The notes under the pieces: generated by a model
What the model saw: the letters and a program-made list of their open reading frames with translations, nothing else
Database searches by the model: none
What the model was told of the DNA's origin: nothing
Assembly: GCA_001817505.1 (NCBI GenBank)
Contig: MHIM01000006.1
Coordinates: 1 to 37,686, forward strand
Reading direction: 5' to 3'
DNA: 37,686 nt
Source: Candidatus Buchananbacteria bacterium RIFCSPLOWO2_01_FULL_39_33
GTDB lineage: Bacteria > Patescibacteriota > Patescibacteriia > 2-01-FULL-39-33
Shown here: positions 1-8,258 of the stretch, one piece after another
Numbering within the stretch: the stretch's first letter is position 1
How the letters are laid out: each line of letters begins with the position of its first letter
Program-made: the position numbers and the translations under genes

Positions 1-150
1 AAATCACTTAATCTCTTATAATTAACCATAGAAATCTAATGTAGCATTATTAGCGCTTCGCGCCAAATCTGTTGCGTTAGATTCTGGACTCAAACCAAGT
101 TAAGATTTTAACTTTTAGTTTTAGTTTGAATAATGATAAGATGTCTTCAT

Positions 151-1038
151 ATGCCTTTTCGCTTTAGAAAAAATTTTATTCTCTTGGCCCTTATTATTAT
201 TACCGCTTCTTTAGTTTATTTTTCCCACCAGTGGAATGCCAATCCTCAAGTCAAGGGGGCGACAGAATGCGCTAATTGTTTGGTAATTTATTTTTTTGAT
301 GTTGGCCAGGGCGATAGCGGACTAATCAGAACATCTAACGGGCAGGATATTTTAATTGACGGCGGACCGGATAATCGGGTCTTGGAAAAATTAGGCCAAT
401 ATTTACCGCTGGGCGACAATGATATTGAAATGATGGTTTTAACCCATCCGCACGCTGATCATGTTACCGGCTTAGTGGGTGTCTTGGAACGTTATCAAGT
501 AAAAAAAATTTTAATGACCAAGGTGCCCTATGCCACTGCGGAATATCAAACCTTTTTAAATTTAATCAAGGAAAAAGATATTGCCACTGAAATCGTTAGC
601 GGTCAAGAGACAATTACTTTAGAGGCCAGTACTACTTTAGATATCATCTGGCCGCTGGCCAATATTGCTGGTCAGCATTTCAGTAATCCCAATAATTCAT
701 CAATTGTTTTCAGTTTATCTTATGTTTCTTCAACGGCGCTGTTGATGGGTGATTTGGAGCAGGAAGAGGAATTGACCGCCGATTATCCCGATCTGATTAA
801 AGCTGATCTTTTGAAAGTCGGCCATCACGGCTCAAATAATGCCAATGATTTAGCCTTCCTTTTAGCGGTTAGTCCCCAATATGCGGTTATATCGGCCGGC
901 GCCAATAATCGCTATGGCCATCCGCAATATCGCGCTCTTAAGAATCTGGAGAAAGCCGGGGCAGAGATTTTTCGCACTGACCAGCAAGGCGATTTAATTT
1001 TCTATTCTAATGGCTGGGGTTTTAAGCCGGTTGACTGA
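151..1038 (+). CDS. ComEC/Rec2-like metallo-beta-lactamase-fold hydrolase with N-terminal membrane segment
   Basis: ORF with signal/TM N-terminus followed by FFDVGQGDSGLIRT, LIDGGPD, LTHPHADHVTGL, LLKVGHHGSNNA, typical of ComEC/MBL proteins. ORF track starts at 133; internal ATG at 151 is a plausible start. Confidence 0.88.
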   Translation: MPFRFRKNFILLALIIITASLVYFSHQWNANPQVKGATECANCLVIYFFDVGQGDSGLIRTSNGQDILIDGGPDNRVLEKLGQYLPLGDNDIEMMVLTHPHADHVTGLVGVLERYQVKKILMTKVPYATAEYQTFLNLIKEKDIATEIVSGQETITLEASTTLDIIWPLANIAGQHFSNPNNSSIVFSLSYVSSTALLMGDLEQEEELTADYPDLIKADLLKVGHHGSNNANDLAFLLAVSPQYAVISAGANNRYGHPQYRALKNLEKAGAEIFRTDQQGDLIFYSNGWGFKPVD

Positions 1039-1048
1039 GTTTCCACCT

Positions 1049-1076
1049 AATCTCTTGATTTCCAGAGATTTTTTTG
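1049..1076 (+). terminator. Rho-independent terminator
   Basis: AATCTCT-tgatttcc-AGAGATT followed by a T-run, just after the ComEC-like stop. Confidence 0.7.
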
Positions 1077-1113
1077 TTAAAATTCCTACAAATTAACCAA
1101 AGTCATAAAAAAT

Positions 1114-1497
1114 ATGCCTGATAAAAAAATAAAAGCGCTTTTAGTGGAAGATGATCCAATGATATTGGAGATGTATAAGGCCAGGATGCAAGATGAGGGC
1201 TGGGAAGTTTTTTCAACCGACCGTGGCTCGGAAGCCGTTGAATTGGCCAAAAAAGAAAAGCCGCATATTGTTTTGTTGGATATAATATTGCCGGAAACTG
1301 ATGGCTTTAGTGTTTTGCAGAAATTGAGGGCCGAAACAGCCACTAAAAATATTCCGGTTTTAATGCTTACCAATTTGGGGCAAGAGTCGGATCAGAATCG
1401 CGGCCAAGAGCTGGGTATTGAGGGGTATTTCATAAAATCACAGCATACGCCGGCTGATGTCATTGCTAAAATAAGGGGTCTGGTCAGCCGTCGGTAA
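1114..1497 (+). CDS. Response regulator receiver-domain protein (CheY-like)
   Basis: KALLVEDDPMILEMY, IVLLDIILPETDGF, PVLMLTNLG, YFIKSQ. Confidence 0.92.
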   Translation: MPDKKIKALLVEDDPMILEMYKARMQDEGWEVFSTDRGSEAVELAKKEKPHIVLLDIILPETDGFSVLQKLRAETATKNIPVLMLTNLGQESDQNRGQELGIEGYFIKSQHTPADVIAKIRGLVSRR

Positions 1498-1580
1498 ACT
1501 GCACCGGTTGCCAATCAAAATAAATAAATTAATCCTATTAAATAAATTTTTATTTTTTATATTTTTAATTTTTTATAATT

Positions 1581-2081
1581 ATGAAAGAAACAATTGAAAG
1601 GACTTTAGTTCTTTTAAAACCAGATGCAGTGAAAAGGGGATTGCTGGGAGAAATTATAACGCGTTTTGAAAAAGCCGGTCTAAAAATCGTAGCTATGAAG
1701 CTGAAATGGGTTGAGGTCGAAAAAGCCAAGAAGCATTACACTGAAGATATCTCTATAAGACGCGGCGAAAAAGTCAGAAAAGTTTTATTGGACTTTATCA
1801 TCACCGGTCCGGTTTTGGCTCTGGTGATAGAAGGAGTTGAGGCCATTGAAAATGTCCGGCTAATGGCCGGTGATACTGAGCCCAAATCGGCTTTACCCGG
1901 CACTATTCGCGGCGACTATTCTCATGTCAGTTATCGTCATGCTGATTTAGAAAATAAAGCGGTGGAAAATATTATTCACGCTTCTTCTAATAAAGCCGAT
2001 GCCCAGCGAGAAATATATTTGTGGTTCAATGAAGATGAAATTTACGATTATCAGACAGTCCATGAAGCTCATACTTTTTAA
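1581..2081 (+). CDS. ndk: Nucleoside diphosphate kinase
   Basis: RTLVLLKPDAVKRGLLGEIITRFEKAGLKIVAMK, GTIRGDYS, NIIHASSNKADAQREIYLWF. Confidence 0.95.
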   Translation: MKETIERTLVLLKPDAVKRGLLGEIITRFEKAGLKIVAMKLKWVEVEKAKKHYTEDISIRRGEKVRKVLLDFIITGPVLALVIEGVEAIENVRLMAGDTEPKSALPGTIRGDYSHVSYRHADLENKAVENIIHASSNKADAQREIYLWFNEDEIYDYQTVHEAHTF

Positions 2082-2085
2082 GTAA

Positions 2086-2127
2086 AATAAAAACAGACCG
2101 TCTCAAGCGGGCTGTTTTTATTTTATT
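2086..2127. terminator. Bidirectional terminator between convergent ndk and rpmB
   Basis: AAAATAAAAACAG ... CTGTTTTTATTTT inverted repeat with A-tract and T-tract on opposite sides. Confidence 0.75.
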
Positions 2128-2297
2128 CCTTTTTTCTTATAGGTTTTCAGGCAACTGGTGCAGATTTTCATTTTTTGCCCACCGATTTTTTTGCTTTGCA
2201 GGTTTATTTTCATGGTCCTTTTGGCTTTGACGTGCGAGTGGCTGACCCTATAGCCGACAGTCGTGCCCCGGCCGCAAATTTCACAAACTTGTGACAT
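2118..2297 (-). CDS. rpmB: 50S ribosomal protein L28 (59 aa; missing from supplied ORF track)
   Basis: Reverse-complement translation MSQVCEICGRGTTVGYRVSHSHVKAKRTMKINLQSKKIGGQKMKICTSCLKTYKKKGIK*, a clear L28 with CxxC...CxxC zinc motif. Confidence 0.95.
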   Translation of the reverse strand: MSQVCEICGRGTTVGYRVSHSHVKAKRTMKINLQSKKIGGQKMKICTSCLKTYKKKGIK

Positions 2298-2390
2298 AAC
2301 TTTAAAAGTTTGAATTAAAAATTATCTGGTAATTAGTTTATCATATTTGCTAAGTAAAGTCAATAATGATACTATTGTTAAGTAAAAAGT

Positions 2391-2455
2391 ATAAAGTTAT
2401 AAAGTAGAAAGTATTGATTGTAATAATTGGAGCTTTATAACTTTCAACTTAATAA
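2391..2455 (+). repeat. Intergenic word-type inverted repeat (AAAGTTATAAAG dialect)
   Basis: AAAGTTATAAAG (2393-2404) and CTTTATAACTTT (2433-2444) are perfect inverted arms; the 3' arm leads up to the M50 ATG. Confidence 0.75.
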
Positions 2456-2470
2456 CTTTTAACTAATTTT

Positions 2471-3100
2471 ATGCCGATCAATTGGCTTTTTTCCGAACCG
2501 ATATTATTTATTTCCTGGATAGTAGCTATACTTATTACTTTGACTATCCACGAATTTTCTCATGCTCTTAGCGCCAAATATTTTGGCGATAATACCGCCG
2601 AATTAATGGGCCGGGTCAGTTTAAATCCCTTGGCTCATATTGACCCCTTGGGTTTTGCCATGCTGCTTTTTGTCGGTTTTGGCTGGGCTAAGCCGGTGCC
2701 AGTCAATCCTTACAATTTAAGAAAAGCCAGAGTGGCCAGCGCGCTGGTTTCACTGGCTGGACCATTGGCTAATTTATTGGGAGCGGTGGTTTTCAGCTTG
2801 TTACTTAATTTTATCTCTCCGGTTTTGGGTTCCCAGAATATGTTGGTCAATTTTTTGTTTTTGTTGGTTTTAGTCAATGTTATTTTAATGGTCTTTAATC
2901 TCATACCCATACCTCCTTTGGACGGTTCTAAAGTCCTTTTTAGCATTTTGCCAGATAAGTACAATAACTTTAAGGAAAAATTTTCCCTTAATGGGCCTTT
3001 TATACTTATTGCGCTGCTTTTATTGGATAATTTTTTGAATCTCAATATTTTTTCCAGTTTGTTTAATTTCACCTTAAATATCCTGTCTAATTTTTTGTAA
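2471..3100 (+). CDS. Site-2 protease family (M50) metalloprotease
   Basis: TLTIHEFSHALSAKYFGD (HExxH-like), NLIPIPPLDGSKVLF, multiple TM segments. Confidence 0.93.
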   Translation: MPINWLFSEPILFISWIVAILITLTIHEFSHALSAKYFGDNTAELMGRVSLNPLAHIDPLGFAMLLFVGFGWAKPVPVNPYNLRKARVASALVSLAGPLANLLGAVVFSLLLNFISPVLGSQNMLVNFLFLLVLVNVILMVFNLIPIPPLDGSKVLFSILPDKYNNFKEKFSLNGPFILIALLLLDNFLNLNIFSSLFNFTLNILSNFL

Positions 3101-3123
3101 TGGCTTTTAAATATTTTTAACGC

Positions 3124-3152
3124 TTGACTTATTTCAGATAATTGTTTAAAAT
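3124..3152 (+). promoter_or_regulatory. Sigma70-like promoter of the str (rpsL) operon
   Basis: TTGACT (3124-3129), 17-bp spacer, TAAAAT (3147-3152). Confidence 0.6.
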
Positions 3153-3239
3153 ATCCTTGTTGAATCTGGTGCTGTCAAGATCAATAACTTCCGCCATTTC
3201 CCAATAGTTATAAGTAAAATAAACCTATATTAATTGGGC

Positions 3240-3262
3240 TTCCCTCAGCTAGGGAATTTTTT
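3240..3262 (+). terminator. Terminator-like hairpin in rpsL leader (possible attenuator)
   Basis: TTCCCT-cagct-AGGGAA-TTTTTT, 28 nt upstream of rpsL ATG and downstream of the predicted promoter. Confidence 0.65.
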
Positions 3263-3289
3263 AATCAAAAAACTTCGTATTTATTTATT

Positions 3290-3718
3290 ATGCCGACCAT
3301 CAACCAATTATTAAAAAAGGGCCGAACCAGTAAAAAATCCAAATCCAAAACCCCTGATTTGCAGATTACTTTAGACAGTTTACATCGGAAAAGAAAAACC
3401 ATGTCCAAGGGCAATCAATTCAAAAGGGGGGTTTGTTTGCAGGTGAGGACTACTACTCCTAAAAAACCGAACTCGGCGCTGAGAAAAATCGCTCGGGTTC
3501 GTCTTTCTAATGGTCAGGAAGTCACTGCTTATATTCCCGGTGTGGGTCATAATTTACAAGAACACTCCATTGTTTTAGTCCGCGGCGGCCGGGTTAAGGA
3601 TTTGCCAGGTGTCCGATACCACGTGGTTCGGGGCGTTTATGATGCGGCCGGCGTTAGCGCTAGAAAACGCGGCCGCAGCAAATATGGGGCTAAGAAAGAA
3701 AAATCAGCTAATAAATAA
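3290..3718 (+). CDS. rpsL: 30S ribosomal protein S12
   Basis: [79 protein letters not shown]. Confidence 0.98.
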   Translation: MPTINQLLKKGRTSKKSKSKTPDLQITLDSLHRKRKTMSKGNQFKRGVCLQVRTTTPKKPNSALRKIARVRLSNGQEVTAYIPGVGHNLQEHSIVLVRGGRVKDLPGVRYHVVRGVYDAAGVSARKRGRSKYGAKKEKSANK

Positions 3719-3735
3719 AATTACAGGAATGCAAG

Positions 3736-3805
3736 AATATAAAAATAGATTTTATAAAGAAATTTAATAAATGTTTTTATATTTTTATATTTTTATATTT
3801 TTAAA
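3736..3805 (+). repeat. Intergenic AT-rich word-type inverted repeat (ATATAAAAATA dialect)
   Basis: gaATATAAAAATAgatttt ... tttTTATATTTTTATATTTTTATATTTTTaaa between rpsL and rpsG. Confidence 0.6.
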
Positions 3806-3816
3806 TTTTTAAAATT

Positions 3817-4287
3817 ATGAGAGGAAAACCAGCGCCCAAAAGGCCAATCATTGCCGATGCCAAATTCAACCGTGATGATTTAGCCAAGTTTATCAATTAT
3901 ATAATGGAGCGGGGTAAAAAGACCCTGGCCGAAGATATTGTCTATGAAATGATGAATATTATTTCTGATAAGACCAAATTAGATCCGGTGGAAGTTTTTG
4001 AAACCGCCATTAGGAATGTTTCTCCGACAGTGGAAATCAAAGGCCGCCGAGTCGGCGGCGCCAATTATCAAGTGCCGATAGCTGTCAGATCGCAAAGAAG
4101 CTTTACCTTGGCCTGCCGCTGGCTGATTGATGCCGCTAAAGCCAAGAAAGGCCGGAAAATATCTGAAAGATTAGCCGAAGAAATCATCAGCGCTTACAAC
4201 AGTGAAGGCGCGGCTTTCAAAAAGAAACAAGACACTTACCGCATGGCCGAAGCCAACCGGGCTTTTGCTCATTTTGGCAGGAATTAA
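3817..4287 (+). CDS. rpsG: 30S ribosomal protein S7
   Basis: FINYIMERGKKTLAEDIVYEMMNII, VEIKGRRVGGANYQVPIAVRSQR, YRMAEANRAFAHF. Confidence 0.98.
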   Translation: MRGKPAPKRPIIADAKFNRDDLAKFINYIMERGKKTLAEDIVYEMMNIISDKTKLDPVEVFETAIRNVSPTVEIKGRRVGGANYQVPIAVRSQRSFTLACRWLIDAAKAKKGRKISERLAEEIISAYNSEGAAFKKKQDTYRMAEANRAFAHFGRN

Positions 4288-4296
4288 TAAATAATT

Positions 4297-4410
4297 TTCA
4301 ATTTCTAATTTCTAATTCCTGCCGGCCGGCCGGCAAGTTCAAACAATTTAAAAATGATTAAATTTTAAAATTATAAAATTAGATCATTGTTTGAAAATTG
4401 AAAATTTTTA
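4297..4410 (+). repeat. Intergenic inverted repeat with nested GC palindrome between rpsG and fusA
   Basis: ATTTTCAATTT.../...AAATTGAAAAT and TTCAAACAAT/ATTGTTTGAA inverted arms; GCCGGCCGGCCGGC self-complementary at 4321-4334. Confidence 0.65.
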
Positions 4411-4419
4411 AATTTTATT

Positions 4420-6564
4420 ATGCCCCGAAAACAACCCTTGGAAAAAGTCCGTAATATCGGAATTATCGCTCATATTGATGCCGGCAAGACCACTGTCTCC
4501 GAGCGGGTTTTGTTTTACACCGGGAAAAAGCATAAAATCGGCGAAGTTCATGAAGGCGAAGCCACTATGGACTGGATGGAACAGGAACAGGAACGAGGCA
4601 TTACCATCACTTCAGCGGCCACCACTTGCTTTTGGCCTAATGCCAATTGGCTGGGCGGCGGCGATATACAGATCAATATTATTGATACTCCAGGCCATGT
4701 GGACTTTACAGCCGAAGTGGAGCGTTCACTGCGGGTTTTAGACGGCGGCGTAATTGTCTTTGACGGTGTGGCCGGCGTGGAGCCCCAATCGGAGACCGTT
4801 TGGCGGCAATCAGAAAAATATCATGTGCCCAAAATCGGCTTTATTAATAAGATGGACAGAATGGGTGCTGACTTTTATTATGATTTGAAAACTATTTATG
4901 ACCGCCTGACTCCCCGCGCCCACCCAATTCAATTGCCTCTCGGCGCCGCCGAAACTTTTAAAGGCATCATTGATCTTTTTGCCATGAAAGCCAGAATCTA
5001 TTTGGATGATTTGGGTACCAAGTGGGAAGATCTGGAAATTCCAGCTGAAGAAAAAGCTCGAGCAGTTGAGTATCGGGCCAAGTTAATTGAAGCGATTGTG
5101 GAAAATGACGAGGCCTTGATGGAAAAATATTTGGCCGGCAAAGAAATTCCCCTAATTGATTTAAAGAAGGTGTTGCGCCGAGCGGTTATCGCCAATAAAA
5201 TTGTGCCGATTATGTGCGGTTCGGCTTTGAAAAATAAAGGCGTCCAGTTTTTATTGGATGCTGTGGCTGAATATTTGCCTTCGCCGATTGATATTGACGC
5301 ACCCATTGCTCATCACCCCGATGATTTAGCCAAAGAGATTAAGGTTGAGGTTACAGATGAAGCGCCTTTGATCGGCCTGGCTTTTAAAATTGCCACCGAT
5401 CCTTTTGTCGGCAAATTGGTGTTTTATCGCGTCTATAGCGGTATTTTGAAATCCGGTTCTTACGTGGTCAATCAGACCACTGGCGATAAAGAACGAATTG
5501 GCCGTATTTTAAGAATGCATGCTAATTCCCGAGAGGAAGTCAGCGAGGTCTATTCTGGAGAAATTGCCGCTATTGTGGGTTTGAAAGGCACCACCACCGG
5601 TGATACCATTTCTGATCCCAGCGTTAAAGTTTTATTGGAGAATATTATTTTTCCGGAACCAGTTATTGATATTGCCGTTGAGCCCAAAACTAAAGCTGAT
5701 CAGGAAAAAATGGGTCTGGCTTTGTCTAAACTGGCCGAAGAAGATCCGACCTTTAGAGTCAGAACCGATGAAGAAACCATGCAGACCATTCTTTCTGGCA
5801 TGGGCGAATTGCATTTGGAAATTATTATTGACCGCATGAAGCGCGAATTCAAAGTTGAAGCCAATATCGGCAAACCGCAAGTGGCTTATCGGGAAACCAT
5901 CAAAGGAGTAGCTGAAGCCGAGGGTAAATATATCAGGCAGTCCGGCGGGCGCGGACAATACGGCCATTGCTGGATCAGGCTTGAGCCGACGGAAAAAGGT
6001 GAGGCCGGTGTCCAAAAAGAATTTGAATTTGTTGATGCTATTAAAGGCGGCGTGGTGCCCAAGGAATTCATTAAGCCGATTGAAAAAGGCATCAGAGAAG
6101 CGATGGATAGGGGCATTGTGGCGGGCTATCCGCTGATTAATGTCAAGGCTACTCTCTATGATGGCTCTTATCATGATGTTGACTCTTCGGAAGCGGCTTT
6201 TAAAATCGCCGGTTCTTTGGCTTTCCAGGATTCGGCTAGGAAAGCCAATCCGATATTGTTGGAACCGATTATGAAAGTGGAAGTGGTGACTCCCGAACAG
6301 TTTATGGGTGAAGCTATTGGCGACTTAAATTCCAGAAGGGCGATTATCGGCCAGATGGAAGATCGAGGCGAAGGCGCTTCAGCGGTTAAAGTCATCAGCG
6401 CCGAAGTGCCACTCTCGGAAATGTTTGGCTATATGACCACTTTACGCTCATTAACTCAAGGCCGCGCTTCTTACACGATGGAATTTTTAAAATACAACGA
6501 GGTACCTAAGAATGTGGAGGAAAAGATTAAGGAAGTTAGGGGCACAACCAAAGCTCGAGTTTGA
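4420..6564 (+). CDS. fusA: Elongation factor G
   Basis: [59 protein letters not shown], full-length 714 aa. Confidence 0.99.
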   Translation: MPRKQPLEKVRNIGIIAHIDAGKTTVSERVLFYTGKKHKIGEVHEGEATMDWMEQEQERGITITSAATTCFWPNANWLGGGDIQINIIDTPGHVDFTAEVERSLRVLDGGVIVFDGVAGVEPQSETVWRQSEKYHVPKIGFINKMDRMGADFYYDLKTIYDRLTPRAHPIQLPLGAAETFKGIIDLFAMKARIYLDDLGTKWEDLEIPAEEKARAVEYRAKLIEAIVENDEALMEKYLAGKEIPLIDLKKVLRRAVIANKIVPIMCGSALKNKGVQFLLDAVAEYLPSPIDIDAPIAHHPDDLAKEIKVEVTDEAPLIGLAFKIATDPFVGKLVFYRVYSGILKSGSYVVNQTTGDKERIGRILRMHANSREEVSEVYSGEIAAIVGLKGTTTGDTISDPSVKVLLENIIFPEPVIDIAVEPKTKADQEKMGLALSKLAEEDPTFRVRTDEETMQTILSGMGELHLEIIIDRMKREFKVEANIGKPQVAYRETIKGVAEAEGKYIRQSGGRGQYGHCWIRLEPTEKGEAGVQKEFEFVDAIKGGVVPKEFIKPIEKGIREAMDRGIVAGYPLINVKATLYDGSYHDVDSSEAAFKIAGSLAFQDSARKANPILLEPIMKVEVVTPEQFMGEAIGDLNSRRAIIGQMEDRGEGASAVKVISAEVPLSEMFGYMTTLRSLTQGRASYTMEFLKYNEVPKNVEEKIKEVRGTTKARV

Positions 6565-6611
6565 TAATTTATTACAAACTTTAGTTCATCTACTATAAAA
6601 GGAGGAAAACA

Positions 6612-6773
6612 ATGTCCAGTTGTGGTTGTGAAGGAAGTTGTCCCCTATGCCGAATCGGCGAAGTGGATAATCACCAATGTAATTGCTGTAAAGTGGAATT
6701 TTGCCAGAAATGCCACGGTCTTATAAACAATGTTAAATCGGGGAATATATTACCGTGTCAATGCGCTAAATAA
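6612..6773 (+). CDS. Cysteine-rich small protein (53 aa, 11 Cys), putative metal binding
   Basis: MSSCGCEGSCPLCRIGEVDNHQCNCCKVEFCQKCHGLINNVKSGNILPCQCAK*; strong SD AAGGAGGAAAACA upstream; downstream terminator. Confidence 0.75.
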   Translation: MSSCGCEGSCPLCRIGEVDNHQCNCCKVEFCQKCHGLINNVKSGNILPCQCAK

Positions 6774-6787
6774 TGTGTCAAAACATC

Positions 6788-6822
6788 CGAGCCGCCTGGT
6801 TTAGCCAGCGGCTTTTTCTTTT
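6788..6822 (+). terminator. Rho-independent terminator of fusA transcription unit
   Basis: gAGCCGcCTGGtttagCCAGCGGCTTTTTCTTTTTT. Confidence 0.85.
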
Positions 6823-6908
6823 TTAGAAAAAAAGTGAGTAAATATTATATTAAAATATTGAATTCCCGCATCAAGCCTGCCGGCTGGTACGAGTTGACAA
6901 GACAAAAT

Positions 6909-6941
6909 GTACGTACCTTGTTCGTACAGCGTCCGTACATT
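6909..6941. repeat. Three tandem 11-bp iterons sharing CGTAC
   Basis: GTACGTACCTT / GTTCGTACAGC / GTCCGTACATT in perfect 11-bp register. Confidence 0.7.
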
Positions 6942-7003
6942 TAAAATAAAAATATAAAAATCTAGAAATATAAAAATATAAAGCCAAAGGATCCCCTTCG
7001 GGA

Positions 7004-7034
7004 AATAAAAAAAGAGACCTAAATTTCAGGTCTC
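7004..7034 (-). terminator. Terminator of minus-strand island, stem overlapping the stop codon
   Basis: Minus strand: GAGACCT-gaaattt-AGGTCTC-TTTTTTTATT; TGA stop lies at the stem/loop. Confidence 0.8.
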
Positions 7035-7229
7035 GGGATTTTGGGTCTCAATCTTGGCGATTAGCTTAGTTCTTATTTTTTCAAAATTATCACCCAGCTT
7101 TTTTGGACTGCCTTGATCCATATATTTTATGGCTGTTAATAACAAATATATTTCTGCCAGTGTCAGCTCAAGAGAAATTTTTTTAGAGGATTTACTCATG
7201 ACTTTTTCTTCAAATGAGTTGATTTTCAA
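7026..7229 (-). CDS. Hypothetical small protein, paralog of the adjacent 7210-7377 ORF
   Basis: MKINSFEEKVMSKSSKKISLELTLAEIYLLLTAIKYMDQGSPKKLGDNFEKIRTKLIAKIETQNPET; the internal MSKSSKK start is also possible. Confidence 0.65.
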   Translation of the reverse strand: MKINSFEEKVMSKSSKKISLELTLAEIYLLLTAIKYMDQGSPKKLGDNFEKIRTKLIAKIETQNPET

Positions 7230-7377
7230 TTTTAACTATCAGATTGCTGATGGCCGGAGCCGAGTTAAGATGGCCGACTATATCTTGGTCTAATATCGCA
7301 TGTTCACTGGCTAAAGCTGCTAAAATCAACTTAACTTCTTTTAGCTCCAATTCAAGGTGTTGGGTTTTGGGGTTCAT
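7210..7377 (-). CDS. Hypothetical small protein (55 aa), paralog of the neighbouring ORF
   Basis: MNPKTQHLELELKEVKLILAALASEHAILDQDIVGHLNSAPAISNLIVKIENQLI; start chosen at 7377, so it overlaps the end of the upstream ORF by about 26 bp rather than the 102-aa extended version. Confidence 0.6.
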   Translation of the reverse strand: MNPKTQHLELELKEVKLILAALASEHAILDQDIVGHLNSAPAISNLIVKIENQLI

Positions 7378-7732
7378 CAGCTTTCTCCAATATGAAGATA
7401 ATCCTATTCGCATTATCAAAATGATCAATCGCTTGAATGGCCAATCGTCCGTCAATTTTAATATAACGGATGTTTGTTCGGAATAAACCGTTTGGGAGTC
7501 TAAAACTACTCCAATCACTCATCACTTCAATTTTTGGCGGTGCCATGGACCATTTAATCTCATCTTGGGTACTGGACAAGGTGGCTGTTGATTCTACACT
7601 TAACTGCTCATTCCGGTCTTCATTTATTATTTTAATTTTAGCCAATATGAAAGTTAAGATTAATAAACTAAGAATGATAAAGTATTTTATTGACCAATGC
7701 ACGGTCTGATTATTACTCTTAGTTTCATTCAT
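7352..7732 (-). CDS. Hypothetical membrane-anchored protein (single N-terminal TM)
   Basis: SIKYFIILSLLILTFILAKIKII TM; SD AAAAGGAGAATAAGCT upstream of ATG. Confidence 0.7.
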   Translation of the reverse strand: MNETKSNNQTVHWSIKYFIILSLLILTFILAKIKIINEDRNEQLSVESTATLSSTQDEIKWSMAPPKIEVMSDWSSFRLPNGLFRTNIRYIKIDGRLAIQAIDHFDNANRIIFILEKADEPQNPTP

Positions 7733-7764
7733 AGCTTATTCTCCTTTTATCGGGCGGCCTAAGT

Positions 7765-8076
7765 TTAGCTATGAAAAGTTTGAACTGATATCTGATTAGC
7801 GGCTTCTTTTAATTTCCAAAAAGATTTGGTAGCTTTTGGACCTAAAATGACTTGATCCAAAGGACCTTTCAAGTTAGCCGGCATTTGCTCTGGCAACAGG
7901 GGAAAAGGCAGATTATTTTCTTCACAATAGGCCCGGCCGACCGCTTCCACTTTAGCTAAAAAATTATTACCAAATAAAGTTGAACCAAAGTCGCCAAACT
8001 TAGATAAGAAACTGAAGTATGTTTGGTAAAGTTTATAAATTTTATAAACATCCATCATAGTTACAGTTTCAGGCAT
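7765..8076 (-). CDS. Hypothetical protein
   Basis: 103-aa ORF with SD-like AAGGAG before ATG; same orientation as the minus-strand cluster. Confidence 0.65.
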   Translation of the reverse strand: MPETVTMMDVYKIYKLYQTYFSFLSKFGDFGSTLFGNNFLAKVEAVGRAYCEENNLPFPLLPEQMPANLKGPLDQVILGPKATKSFWKLKEAANQISVQTFHS

Positions 8077-8186
8077 CGGCTAGCTCCTTGTTTTTTACTT
8101 CTTTGATTATTGAAAGGTACGAATATTAGCTTTGATCTTATAACTTATTAACTTTATATGTCAAGTTTGGTTAATTTCCCAAAAAC

Positions 8187-8215
8187 TTGATAAATTACAT
8201 TTTTTCCATTAGAAT
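8187..8215 (+). promoter_or_regulatory. Sigma70-like promoter
   Basis: TTGATA-17 bp-TAGAAT upstream of the 8259 ORF. Confidence 0.5.
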
Positions 8216-8258
8216 TAAGCCAAACCCCCCAGTGGGGTAATTAAAACTTTCTAAAAAT

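Noticed and set aside
2710-3072. 120-aa minus-strand ORF antisense to M50 protease
   Set aside because: Shadow of a well-supported + strand CDS.
5632-6174. 180-aa minus-strand ORF antisense to fusA
   Set aside because: Mirror of a strongly coding + strand fusA frame; translation lacks family features.
7210-7518. Full 102-aa version of the minus-strand ORF
   Set aside because: It would overlap the TM-protein ORF by ~165 bp; the internal start at 7377 gives a 55-aa protein that aligns with the neighbouring paralog.
7244-7709. Two + strand ORFs (7244-7486, 7470-7709) opposite the minus-strand island
   Set aside because: No SD, composition typical of shadow frames; minus-strand frames have SDs and the terminator.
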